This document shows, piece after piece, positions 14,301 to 26,566 of a stretch of 64,000 nt of DNA. Source of the stretch: Amphimedon queenslandica. Its lineage: Eukaryota > Porifera > Demospongiae > Haplosclerida > Niphatidae. The first letter of the stretch is position 1, and every line of letters begins with the position of its first letter. Both the position numbers and the translations under genes were made by a program. The stretch lies in assembly GCF_000090795.2 (NCBI RefSeq), contig NW_003546283.1:285209-349208 (forward strand). Reading direction: 5' to 3'. Under the pieces are notes generated by a model. The model was not told the DNA's origin, did not search any database, and saw nothing but the letters and a program-made list of their open reading frames with translations.

Positions 14301-14681
14301 CAATGGCTGCAACAAGTTCATATCTAGAAAGAGAGAAGTTGTAAGTATGATTTCATGAAATACTCATTACAGAAGCAGTCATACAACAGTATTGCTATGA
14401 TATACTTTACCTCCTGCTTCTCCATGTATTGTTAGCTTCCCTGTTCGTAATATACCCGCCGCCTCTGCATCAACGGAATCCATCACCTCTTGGAGTGGGT
14501 CTAGGTAGATTTTATTGAACACGACCTCAACCGTATTGAGCTCGTCTTGGTCATTGTCCTCCATTGACGAGGAGCTGTTGGCGCCTGTCATCTCTTCCTC
14601 CTCGCTGCTGTAAAAGCTCCAGCTCCTCGAGGGTGGAGGAGAATTGACATAAGCCTTGTCGGCTACTTTAGGACTAGTCAT
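11325..14681 (-). CDS. ZU5-domain protein with an additional beta-rich domain (6 exons, 958 aa)
   Basis: Exons on the minus strand: 14681-14411, 14323-13099, 13041-12963, 12832-12639, 12486-12314, 12259-11325. Phases agree and the total is 959 codons. From about residue 660 there is a clear ZU5 pattern: an IPGGAL turn, then SIHCSPP followed by FARPVRLTIILP. A segment like the ZU5-partner (UPA) region follows, with DINAYGYIFPDG and ISVFIAP. Residues about 370-500 form a predicted beta-rich module (ILMWNPGLNVMFKV through the LLKLKVVNTT strand) that resembles an MSP/ASH-type sandwich; that is inference. The N-terminus is acidic and Ser-rich. ZU5 domains occur in ankyrins, UNC5, PIDD and ZO-1, usually as interaction or autoproteolysis modules, but no death domain is seen here. 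I do not recognise the orthologue. Confidence 0.8.
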
Positions 14682-14864
14682 TGCTTTCTCTTCAAGTTTG
14701 TATGAAATGTCTCTTTCTCTCGCACAGACACTATCAGTCTAACTGAAGAGAAGGGGTCTTGTGTGTTACTTATCTACTGCGGATCAGGTATAGTTTATAT
14801 ACCGGTCCGCAGGTATGAATAATGTTCCATGAAATGGGTGCACCCATGAAATTTGTTTGTTTCC
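14682..14864. promoter_or_regulatory. Divergent promoter region, ZU5 gene / LRGUK
   Basis: Only 183 bp separate the two start codons, which point away from each other, so both 5' UTRs and both core promoters must fit here unless upstream exons exist. No TATA box is obvious. Confidence 0.6.
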
Positions 14865-17800
14865 ATGGAGACCTTCAAAATGGCCGCTGCTAGTCAAGGT
14901 GTTGCATCTGATGCTGAGACCCTTCCTTTTGTTGTGGGGACGTTAGACGTGGCTCTCTCTCAGTCCTTTGCATCCACTCCTGGTGCTGGAACTACGAATG
15001 AATCTTTAAAAGAAGTATGATCTACAATAACATGTATTTATACATGTATGTACATGTACGTGCATGTATACATAAACTCTAGGTCTCAAGAGGGAGGACT
15101 CTAACTGTAGAAGTAGCAAAGGGAGGCCTTTCAAAACTAGGGTACACACCAGACAGCATTAAACTTGTGTACCTTGACCTGAACATCTCAGTAAGTTTTT
15201 TATACATGCATAGATCTAATGCTGCATATGCATAAGAAGTAATATTGTTTTATTACTGTACCCCTAATTGAATTCTAACACTTAATAATGATATTCACGA
15301 TCCTTACGTCACTAGCAGGCTAGGATTAAGCATATTGTTTTGTTGTTATGATTTAACAATAAAAGGAAGTACCCCAACAATATCATCACTCCTTATGCAT
15401 GTACATGTACATACCTGTATCCCCATTGTGTTTACAAAGATTTTTGCTGATGAAGCCCTCGTTGTGTCATAAGGGGAAAGCACCAGATCTGCTGCAATCA
15501 TGCGTCCATATTGACACAGCTTACGCGTGCTCTTCATGTAAACGTAATTATCTGTGTAAAGTTATTATATTTGTAAAGGATGGGAATGTAGTACATTTTA
15601 TGTAATGTCAGATGGTGTTGCATGTTTTGTCCTCTTTTAGGCTCATAACCTTGGTGACATTAATATGTTGACTTCATTCCCTCATCTTCAGTCATTAGAC
15701 GTCTCTTACAATGTACTCAGAGGTAAAGAGACTATCAGTATGTACCTGTACAGCTAAAAATATTGATGCAAGTTATTTTTAAAGTTTTTATTGAAAATTT
15801 CTACAGTGCATGTCCGTGTAATTGGCAACAAATTTTATAATTAGTCAACATGTGGCAGTTTTTTTTACAAAAATAAGATGTCCTCCCTCCTCTCTCTCTC
15901 TCTTTCTACAGATCTTGCTCCACTCAGCTGTTTGCCTAACCTTAATTCGATTAATGCTTCCCACAACAAACTAACCCGCTTGCTGGACTTTGATCCACCT
16001 CACAGCTTACTGGTACAGTACAATTACAGCATGCATCCACATGTACATGTACATGTATATGTACATGTACATGTACATGTGAATGTACATATATTCTCTC
16101 ATTGATATACTAAGTACATATACATTGTACACACATGTACTATAGAGAGGGCTACATGTGTACATACATGTATACAATGTACATGTGCATATTCATGGAT
16201 GACGTACATGTACATGTAGACTCATTTGTTTGTTTCTTGTTACTCAGTAAAGGTACACGGGTACATTTTGAATGTGTGTACATAGCATGTTTTCTGGGAA
16301 CATTTTATGACGTGTACATATAGATGTATGTGTGTGTATTTTGTTGTAGTTTGTAGATTATTCTTATAATGAAATTGAAGAGATACCTGACTTGACCCCT
16401 TTCAGTTCCATTAAAGTACTCAATTTAGGAGGTAATGGTCGGAAGAAAAAGAGCTCAGAGAGAGAAAGAGAGAGAAAGGGAGAAAGGGAGAAAGAGAGAG
16501 AGAAAGAAAGAGAGAGAGTAATCAGAAAGTGCACTTCGAACAGTAAATACATGTACATGTAGGTCATTTATTCTAAGTAACTTGATCCAATTTTCAGGCA
16601 ACCAGATCACTGAGCTAACCGGTCTGTCTGGTCTCACATCTCTCTCAACTCTTATTGTATCTGACAACAGAATCGAGAGGATTCAAGGCTTAGATAACCT
16701 TCCCATTGAGAACCTTGATTTGGTATAGCCTGCAACTGCTGTTGTTGTTGATAGTATATTGAAATATGCCATTTATTTCCTGTAGAGTAGCAATTCTATA
16801 GTTTCAGTGACTAATTTGGACCTACTGAAGCTACTACAGGTACTAATGTACATCTGTACTTTACTCTGCATCAACTAATTGCTACATGTAAGGTACATGT
16901 ACCCTCTAGACTGTATGATTTATGTGAAGTGTGTGACTATGGGGGCGGGAGAGGTATCAGATGTCATTGTTGAATCTATAGTACAGGCATATACTGATTA
17001 CTGTATGCATGTATACATGTACATGTAGGTTGTAAATTTCTCTGGCAACCAGATCCATAGTTTAAAAGGACTCTCTCACCACAGCTATTTAAGTGTAATC
17101 AATATGGCTGAAAACCAGGTACATTTACTCCTTAATTGCACACATACTGTACATGTAGCAATATTACCAGATCTTAATTATTATGTACATGTACATGTAC
17201 ATGTGTGTTATCTTGTATGTACATTTACATGTACATGTAGATAGTTGGATTAGATGAAGTTCTTCATTTAAAAGACATACAATCACTTGAGACACTTGAC
17301 CTCAGAAAGAACCCTTTACAGGTAATTGAACATGTACATGTACATGTACATGTATGTCTCATTATTTTGCTACTGTAGACTTTAGCTGACTACAGACAAA
17401 CTGTTATGACACAGCTTACCACACTGAGAGTATTAGATGGACAGTCACTAACTGTGGAAGAAAAAGTACATACATCATTCATGTACATATCCTTTACTTG
17501 ACTGCCTTTTACATGTACAATAGGTTGCTGCTAATAACAGGGAGTCCTCTCCACTCGAGGTTGTAGCTGGTCATCATCACTTGCAGTTAATGTGTAAAGC
17601 TGCTAGGAAAGCAACCAGACTTAACTTTAGGTACAATACATGGAAGCTCTCCCACATAGAGCATGTTTATACAGCTTCTAGTCAGCGGATTATAAATTTG
17701 CTTAAAAATTGGGCCAATTAGACCCTGTACTATAGTACAGGATATTTTGACAAAAAACACAAGGAAAGAATTTTTCATTTTTATAATTTNNNNNNNNNNN

Positions 17801-20800
17801 NNNNNNNNNNNNNNNNNNNNNNNNNNNNNNNNNNNNNNNNNNNNNNNNNNNNNNNNNNNNNNNNNNNNNNNNNNNNNNNNNNNNNNNNNNNNNNNNNNNC
17901 TTGTTCTGTGTGGTCCTCCTGGCTCTGCAAAAAGCCTTTACTCGCAAACACTCGTTGAAGAATTTCCTAGTTTCTTTGGATTAGGGTGAGAGAGAGAAAT
18001 ACTTGTGTTAAAAACAAACAATGGGGGGCAAAAGAAATACATGAACTCATTAATTGGAGGAAACATGAGTTCAACAAGAGAATGAGAGTTATATTGAACT
18101 TGACATAAGTGTAATTCCATCTACATGTACATGTACGTGTACACGTACATGTACATGTATTTGCACTATAATCTTATTTCATTACATTGGATGTGCATAT
18201 GGAGTAGCCTGGCTGTTATTATATAGTACTCATCGGCATGCTTTGTAGCATTAACTCACTGTAACTAAATTATGGGTAATTCTCCCACTACTTTTACTAT
18301 ACATGTAAGTGTGATTTGATCTTCAGTATAGTTGGGCTATATTCATCATTATGCTGAAGGTATCACCTCCTGTTTTTAACTATTACTGAGTCACTTTGAA
18401 GAAAGCACCAATAATGTGGTATGCCACTAAACCCACAGGAATCCTACATATACAAGAGCACATGTTGTTTTGTTTCTCTACCAGTGGATGTCAAGGATCA
18501 TTAGTGCTAAACAATGCCCTTACTTGTGTCTAAATGTACAGTATAGCAGTATTTGATATCGAATGCATAGTCTGTTTTGGTTCATGTGTCATTTGTGTGC
18601 GTGTGGAGAGTGTGTGTATGACTATCATAATGTCCCCGTTCGTGATGCAGCGGTAAGTTGATCTTGTGATTACGAGTATAAACATTCAATCAAGCATAGT
18701 AATGAGACTAATCCATCATTCCATGTCTAGTAATCTTAATAATAGTGAAAGAGATTAGGGGATTTGTGGGGCTCATCCCAATTAATGCAAGTGATATTCA
18801 TTCTTATTGTTTTTTTCTTGTAGTGTCTCTCATACAACTAGACCCCAGGGCTCTAGGGAAAGTCACGGCAGAGACTATTACTTCATTAATGAAGCAACAT
18901 TTGAAAGAGCACTGGAAACAGTTAGTGTACATGTATATTATCATAATTAATGTACATGTACATGTACACGATGCCTTTATGCTGTAGACATTGACTGATA
19001 AAGAGAGAATGAGGGGGAGAGGGTGGGGGAAGGAAGATGGAAAGTTAGTGATGCTGCATATACAGTACTGTATGCTGTAATGAGGAAAAGAAAGGAATGA
19101 AGGAAAACATAAGAATGTGACAGAATTAATGCCCAAATGCACATGTACTAACATGCTTAACTTGAGTGAGTAGGTTTTGCTCATTATGTACTATATACTA
19201 TATTGGAGTCCTTTTTATAGTTTAATGTTTATATATACATGTACTAATCCACCTTAACCTCACACAGTTAGAGTATTTCATTGAACCATAGGGCGAGTTC
19301 ATGCAGGTAGCAACAATTGGCGGATATAGATACGGACTAACAATGGCCGCCATTGAACAAGTTGCACAGCTAGGGCTAGCATGTGTCACTCATATGACAC
19401 TGGAGGTACTCACTCTACAGTAGCAGCTATTATTAGTTGTATATTATTAGTATTATTATTATTCTTTATTACTAAGCCTTGTACTCTTTAATACTGAACT
19501 CTGTACTCTTTGTTACAAGGAAATGGGGTCAAACTTCAGTTGGTGGGGGAAATCCCAATATACGGCTTACAGTACAAAATGTGTATCATTATGATGAAAC
19601 CTATTGCTTTTTGTGTTATTTCATAGAGCGTTTTTGCAAGCACCTTTTATTCTAATAAAGAATTATTAAGTGCCTACAGTATAAAGTTACTTATACAGTT
19701 CATAATAAGATTATATGAATTCTGTTACATTGCATACCATACATACATGTACATGTACATGTACATGTACACTGATCCCTCACTATCATCAGTGACATGT
19801 ACACCTTCTTTTATCTCATGTCATTTGTCCGTGCCCCCAGTAAATGAGTGCATACCACATGCGGACATGTACTAATCACATGGACTGATACACATGATCA
19901 TCCTTTCAGTTGCACCACCAATGAATCGTGTTACTACATCAGTCATTCCAGACAGACACACACACACACACATACACTTTGCTAAGAATATTATATACCC
20001 ACACTACTACTATTACCCTACCACTGCATACAGTATATATGCATGTACATATATACATGTACATGTAGCACAAGTACATGTATTTGCATATAGTACAAGT
20101 ACATGATGTAAGTGGTGAACTCCTTTCATTAATTGCATTAGTTCCGGTACATAATTACTGCCTCTGACTGGTTCACTATAATGTCTCTTATATTACGTGT
20201 CACTATGTCAACTATCAGTTATAGTCAGACCAGGCACACTCAATTGTAACTGACTCTAGTAATGATAGTGTGACCGTCTGGACTGAGATATGCAGTTATG
20301 CCTGATAGACTAGCATGTACATTCATGTACAGGTACATTTAAGTTGTACATGTATGCATGTAAAACTAGAAAAATGTAACAATAGATGTGTTTCATTTAT
20401 TTTGGGACTGAATATAATTGCTGTTATTGTTAGATGTCTTCCTGTGTTTAGTTTATAGTCCTCTCCAGTTTACTGTTACTATTTCTCTCATTTCCTCTTC
20501 TTAAATCAATACTACGCCCACCTATTCTACTGAAATTAGTCTTAGGAAATCATAATAGTTATTTATTCTTTTTAAAGGGTGTTTTGACTCTGAAGAGGAG
20601 CCATTTTGAACCCCGCTACATATTAACACTACCTCTTAACAGTCATGTGAGTTTAATTCTATATAAGGAATTTTATAATGATTGAATTAAGTGCATTTTT
20701 GATAGTTGTTTGCCTGTACATGTGCATAGCAATATTATAATTATTTTTAATATTATTTTAGATACATGAGCAAAGGCTGAGAGATAAAGATCATTTAACG

Positions 20801-22576
20801 GAAGATGATGTCCAGCAATCACTGAATGATGTGAGGCTGTACCAGCAGTTTCATCAGGACAGAGCGGGCTTCTTTGATGCTACTATCAACTCTGGTAAGA
20901 CCTTAGTTACAACTTAGAATGTACATGTAGCTGTCAGAATCACTTTAAACTTTCTACATAGCATAAGGACATTAATATGTATGGGAAAATGTAATAAAAA
21001 TTTCGAGTGATTTTAGAGCCATTTAAAAAAAATCATGACAATGGTCATAACTACTGTACATATTTTAATTGTGAAAAAGGTTCAATCAACATGTACATGT
21101 ACATGTATACTTTCAACTTTGACTCTATCCTGAACTGTAGATGATATACAAGAAGGATACAACATGCTCCAGAGCATTGTGATGGCTTATGGTGACATAT
21201 CGCCAGAGACACCACTGACCCTCTCTCTCTCTGCCTCTCGCCCAACGACGCAGCACACATCAACCACATTCAGCATATTGTCTGACAACCAGGAAGGAGT
21301 ATTGTCACTGGATACACCTCTTGGTCCTCCCCCTCCTCACTTTATCCCTCCTTCCAGCAGTGCTCCGATAACTGTTACTGCTCTCCTTCCTCGACCTTGG
21401 TCCAGGCCTTCTAGCTCTGGGTCTATAGCTATGGGCACTCCACAGAATCCTACCAAAGTAAAGAAAGTAAGCTGCACTTAATTATAGTAACTGTCAGTGT
21501 TGCATGTCTATTATGAATATTTATATGGGACAAGACAATCAGTTTTAGATGAGATTGAGTTTTATTAGAAATACATGTACATGTGTACATTATCAATTTA
21601 TTTTTAATTGTGCGTGAAATTAGTAAATTAATAGTAATTTTTTTAATGCACTAATTCCTTAATTACAAGTATACTGTAATTGTTTTTAAATTGTTATATT
21701 AGAAATTATCAATGAATAATGTTATGGAATAGTTTTTACGTCATGATGTGTGACTTCACTTACATGCACATGTTGTACACATGTACATGTACAGTGTATG
21801 TACATATACATATACATGTACATGTACATGTATATGTATATGTATATAATTATGGGATAAATTCTTTTTTAATTATTGATATTCATCATTCCTGAGAATG
21901 AGGAAATAATGTTATGAATATTATGAATGTACTTATGCATGTCATCAATGATCTTACATGTACTCCTACACAACACATGATTTTTATTATCAGTGTTAGT
22001 TTTATTGTTATCTTGTTTATGCTTTCTTAATAATGTTTTGTTTATAATCTCTATCTCTCTCTTCCTTTTTCCCTTCCTCTCTCTCTCTCTCACCCTCCAT
22101 TTCCTACATTACAGCTACATGTACTTTGTTCTTTGCCCTAGCTAGCTTTTATAACTATACTGACTGTCATTAATTTACATGTAGATCATCAATGCATCAG
22201 AAAGATTGCAAAAACAGGCAAAATAGTCCAAATTGTCCTTAAATGATTGTGGTTTTGTATGTGCATGGCAAGCCATATCAATACATTTGTATGAAATTTC
22301 GAATTTCAAACTTAAAATTTAAAATCAAGTGATCGATTCTTGCAATCAAATTTTTGAACCTGTTCTACATCATTTCCTTATTCACTTTTAAGCTGTCCTT
22401 TATGCTACGTATTATATACTATACTTGTAGTCTGCTTCTGATCAAGGCACTGACCTAAAGCCAAAGCAAAGCTTCCATTCTGTAGCCATCAAGGTATGGC
22501 TTTGAATCTTTTTTTGTATTTTAATTTTATTATGATTCTTTTTTTTGTATGACAGGCACAAATATCTGCAAGTTGA
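14865..22576 (+). CDS. LRGUK: Leucine-rich repeat and guanylate kinase domain protein (LRGUK)
   Basis: Exons: 14865-15014, 15083-15190, 15641-15722, 15912-16012, 16350-16431, 16598-16722, 16786-16839, 17029-17118, 17241-17321, 17379-17465, 17524-17630, then (after the gap) 17900-17985, 18824-18920, 19292-19405, 20578-20646, 20762-20894, 21141-21466, 22431-22493 and probably 22556-22576. The first half is SDS22-like leucine-rich repeats (LQSLDVSYNVL; LSTLIVSDNRIERIQGL; LETLDLRKNPLQ). The second half matches the LRGUK kinase-like domain: GPPGSAKS loop, VSHTTRP, DYYFINEATFE, YRYGLT, and FEPRYILTLPL. The P-loop has Ala where active guanylate kinases have Gly, consistent with a scaffold role; mammalian LRGUK acts in sperm flagellum and basal-body assembly. 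The exon entering the kinase domain is partly lost in the gap. The last exon is the least certain: reading through the 22493 donor would also stop soon. Confidence 0.9.
16027..16090. repeat. (TACATG)n palindromic microsatellite
   Basis: A run of ACATGTACATGT units in an LRGUK intron. Similar tracts occur at 941-969, 17184-17205, 18121-18160, 19742-19771 and 21778-21848. Every unit is self-complementary. Confidence 0.9.
16455..16520. repeat. AG-rich (GAGAGA) microsatellite in LRGUK intron
   Basis: An imperfect GAGAGAAAG tract between LRGUK exons 16350-16431 and 16598-16722. Confidence 0.85.
17790..17899. other. Assembly gap inside LRGUK
   Basis: A run of 110 N. Its left flank (about 17700-17789) is a copy of the dispersed B repeat, with the palindrome CCTGTACTATAGTACAGG near 17723. 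The right flank begins directly inside the exon coding for the kinase-domain P-loop, so part of that exon is hidden. Confidence 0.95.
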
Positions 22577-22932
22577 AAAGCTACATGTACATCAATATTT
22601 TGACAGATGCATACATGTACATGTATAATTGTATTCATTTTAATAGTTAGTTAATTAATTAATAATGATTAATTTCAATGGATGGAAGGCGTGGTTGGAG
22701 GTGTGTCAATTAACAATTTATTAATTTTAATTAGTCACGTGTCTGGGCTGTGTCTTTTCTAAAAAGTTTTTAAAGGTTTGTGGGACACTTTTTTTCTCCT
22801 CCCCTTTCTTTCTCTCTCCCTCTCTTGTTATCCTTATGTATGGTAATTTCCTATTAATCTGTTATTTAGCTTTTTCGTAAACTGTTATTATCATTATCTA
22901 TTGTGTTTTCTTTCTTTTCTCTCATAGTCAAC
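22577..22932. other. Short spacer between LRGUK and ARL8
   Basis: It holds a TC-rich tract and a strong pyrimidine tract ending in AG at about 22926-22927, only five bases before the ARL8 ATG. The ARL8 promoter and a 5' UTR intron probably lie here. Confidence 0.5.
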
Positions 22933-25775
22933 ATGTTGGGGTTTTTTAATCGTATCATCGAGTGGTTTAAGAGCCTCTTCTGGAAGGAAGAGATGGAGCT
23001 CACACTCGTGGGACTCCAAAACTCTGGGAAGACTACATTTGTCAATGTGATAGCAGTAAGAAGCTAATGATGGTATACTGTTGTAGTATCAGTTCCACAA
23101 TCTCTTGTAGAGTGGTCAATTCAATGAGGACATGATACCCACTGTTGGTTTTAATATGAGGAAAGTCACTAAAGGCAATGTCACCATTAAAGTTAGTAAG
23201 AGATACGTGTACTTCAAATTTAGGTATTGTATAGTAGTTTTTTCTTTGGGTCAAACTTTTGTTTTTCGTTTATTCGGGGGGAGGAAATCGAACTTTGTGG
23301 GTTTTGTTTTGTAAATTGGTAATTTCTGAAGTTCTATTTTGGAACCTGGAAAGCGAAAATGAAAGTTTGGCTGAACAAAAGAAAGCCACTGTACCGTATT
23401 GCCAACTTAATATTTATAGTACAGTTTTAATTGTAATTGATGGTTATCCACATAATTTTATATAATATACATAATTTAACAGAGTAGTATGGTTATTTTT
23501 AAAAAGCAAATTACAATTCCTTTGGTAATAGTTCAACTAGTGTGTGTCTAACTAAACGCTAAACGATTAAGGAATTTTGATCGTTGGTTGTGGAGGAGAC
23601 TTTCACAAACTTTTCTTTCTATGAATTACGTCCATTGCCTACAATTGCCTGTTTCTTTTTGTAAGTTCCGCATTTCTTAAAATTAGCATTTCGAAGACAT
23701 TAAATAATTTAAATTGATGTACATATAGTACACAGAAAGACAAAATGTAATGTAGCTCGGCACTTTCATTTGATTGATTCAGGAACTTTGAAATGTCTGC
23801 AATCGTTGAGGCATTAATGTGGCATGTGTGTTTGTATAGGATTGGTGCTATTATGCTAACTGTGTTAAGTCATGTCTCTATCATTGATTGGGTTTCAAAG
23901 ACATAAAATTAAATGTTGACATAACTTCAAACACTATACCTACGATATGTTAAAAACATGGTGTTTTTTTTCATTTCTAGCAGTAGATTTGATTTGTGTC
24001 CTTTTTACATGAGACAGTGTTGTTTCTAGCATGGTTAGATTTTTATGATTTTTCTTTTGTGCTTTGACTAGTGATGATGGTACACCCATAACGATACTTT
24101 AATAACTTATAAGAACATTTTGTGTACATGTACATGTATATCAAGTTTTAAAATGCTTTCTTATTTAGAATGTGTTTTATAAATGTTAGCAGTTAACACT
24201 TATATCACTCCATTTCTCTCTCTCTCTCTCTCTCTCTCCCCCCTCTCTCTTTCTCTCTCCTAGTTGTGGGATATTGGTGGACAGCCAAGGTTTAGGAGCA
24301 TGTGGGAGCGATACTGTAGAGGAGTCACTGCTATTGTGTAAGTTCAATATTTTCCTACTGTAGCTGATAAATTTTACTGACTACCCATATCAAATATTGA
24401 TAAGCTCAATTGTACAGTACATTTTGCTGTATTGGCACTCTACAGTGTAGTAGTAGTAGTACACTACTCTACATTCACTCAGTTTGACTCTATCTTTGTT
24501 TTAGTAATAGTTGTCTGTAGTTTCTATTGTTTGATTGTAGTATTACTGTCAAAACTTGTTTATAAGTATAATCTGGATACGTGAATTAGAGTTGGCCTGT
24601 GAACCTGGGCCCTTTAGCATAACTGGCCAACTGGGCATTAGTTAACTGATTGTCAAATGAATCATAATATGATGGTACTGTATAGTTGGAGGTATTGGAG
24701 GCATTGGGCCAGTATACACATGCTCAATCATACTGTTACACACTGCTATGATATACATGTATAAAGTTAGGTTTAGTCTAAAGTCTGTCCTCTTTTAATT
24801 GTGGCTCCTTTATGGAAACACTGCGGACTGAAGCCATGAGTATTGTTTACCCAGCAGCAGTACTTTATTACCACTAGTGGTTTACTGGGTATTGCAATAC
24901 TGAGCCAATCTGTAACCATTGTTGTTTTTATTTTTTTAATACACCATATCGCAGCCAGTATTGTATTACATTACGTGATTGGGGCAAGAGATTGCGCAAT
25001 GCCCAGGACCAAGATTCCTTGCGTATTGCGCTATGGGGTCTCAGTTTAGAAGTTTAGTGAGAGCCCTAACCCACTGAAGATTGTATCGATAATAATGTGG
25101 TAATGTATTATAATGTGCTATTGATTTATACATTTAGTAGTAGCCATTGGGTCGTCCTTGTAGCTAGCCTTACTATTGTTTATCTTATATTATTTTAGTG
25201 GATGGATCTAATCAGATATTAGAAGGAATGTTTTATATTATTTTTCTAATAATAATGATATGAGATATTATTGTTTTTCTACAGATACATGATTGATGCA
25301 GCCGATCACGAAAAGATTGAGCCGGCTAAGAACGAGTTACATAGTCTATTAGATAAGCCGCAGCTAGCTGGAATACCAGTAGGTCAAATCAATGCACATA
25401 CATGTACAATGTATATACGTCTACTTATATCTCCCTTCCCCCCCTCTCTCTCTCTCCCTCTCTCCCTCTCTCTCTCTCTCTCAGGTCCTTGTGCTTGGTA
25501 ATAAAGTGGATCTCCCTAATGCATTGAGGGAGAGAGAGATCATAGAAAGAATGTAAGTCTTTCTCCTTCAGCATGCACACCAGGCATCTCTTCTTCTAGG
25601 GGCCTAGGTGATATCAAGGACAGGGAGATTTGCTGTTACTCGATATCTTGCAAGGAAAGGGAAAATATTGGTATGCCCACACTAAAGTAATATTTTTAAT
25701 GTTATTTTTTTAATTTTTACTGCAGACATCACACTTCAGTGGTTGATCCAGCAAGCCAAGAATCAGAAATCTTAA
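22933..25775 (+). CDS. ARL8: ADP-ribosylation-factor-like GTPase 8 (7 exons, 186 aa)
   Basis: Exons: 22933-23055, 23111-23191, 24264-24337, 25285-25378, 25485-25552, 25600-25670, 25726-25775. The product is 186 aa, the usual ARL8 length, and is collinear with human ARL8A/B throughout. ARL8 is the lysosomal small GTPase that recruits kinesin adaptors and HOPS. Visible motifs are the N-terminal helix with [15 protein letters not shown], the P-loop GLQNSGKTT (residues 27-35), [14 protein letters not shown] (switch I), [19 protein letters not shown] (switch II) and NKVD at 130-133 (human NKRD). There is no Gly2, as expected for ARL8, which is N-acetylated rather than myristoylated. Small differences from vertebrates (GLQNSG for GLQYSG) look tolerated. 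One intron exceeds 1 kb, which is long for this window. Confidence 0.97.
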
Positions 25776-26566
25776 ATGTCTTATTATTTAATAATAATAA
25801 TAATAATAATCATAATGATATTTACTATCGCCTTGGGGTATTGAGAACTTGGTCTACTGGCTGTGAGTGTGTGTGTGTGTGTGTGTGTGAATTTTTGTAT
25901 AAATAATAATTAAAACATTTTATGAAGAACATATTATTATGGTGGTTGTTATACAAGTATTGGATTAGCTGTTCGTAAAATGCATGTATCAAATAGTGTT
26001 TTTAAAATGGATTTATATATAGATGTACACATCTATTTTCTGCTATGAAATCATTTTTAGATATACACGTAGTGTGAAGGGATTGTCTATAGAAGATAAT
26101 TGTATCAGTAATTGCTTTTGTTATCTATGACCATCCCTACTCTGCACCACAAGAGGTGTTCCTGTCTGCTGTACTCTTGCTCTGTTCACATCCAACTGGA
26201 AGGAGTAATAACAAAATATGACAGACTAGCTTATTTCCATGCGTTGCATGTATAGCTATTGTTGCGTGGTTTTTGGTCTGCATGCTCTTTTTCAGGAATT
26301 AGCTATAGATCCTCAAGAAGATACTCCTGTTGCTATAACTGCTTGAAACTGATGATGGATGAAGAGACATAGTGACTTCTAATTGTCTAGCCTCTTATTT
26401 ACACATGTAACCTTGCATTCTATCTTTCACTGTTTTTATAGTGTTTATTGGTTGGTTCAATGAAGTGGGAGGTTTTCTGAAAATAATTTGTCCCGTGCTC
26501 CTAGTTGCCTATATATACAGAGAAACCTGCTGTCCCAGTTGCTCGAGAATTTAAAAACATTTCATT
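25776..26566. other. Intergenic region, ARL8 3' flank
   Basis: It contains the ARL8 3' UTR, an AAT tract (25792-25811) and a (GT)n tract near 25866-25888. No coding exon is supported. The promoter of the following Ig-like gene should lie near the right end. Confidence 0.55.

Noticed and set aside
18600-18660. Exon-like stretch (VYDYHNVPVRDAA) followed by GTAAGT in LRGUK
   Set aside because: The neighbouring exons 17900-17985 and 18824-18920 join in phase and match the kinase domain without it. Including it would interrupt the SHTTR motif.
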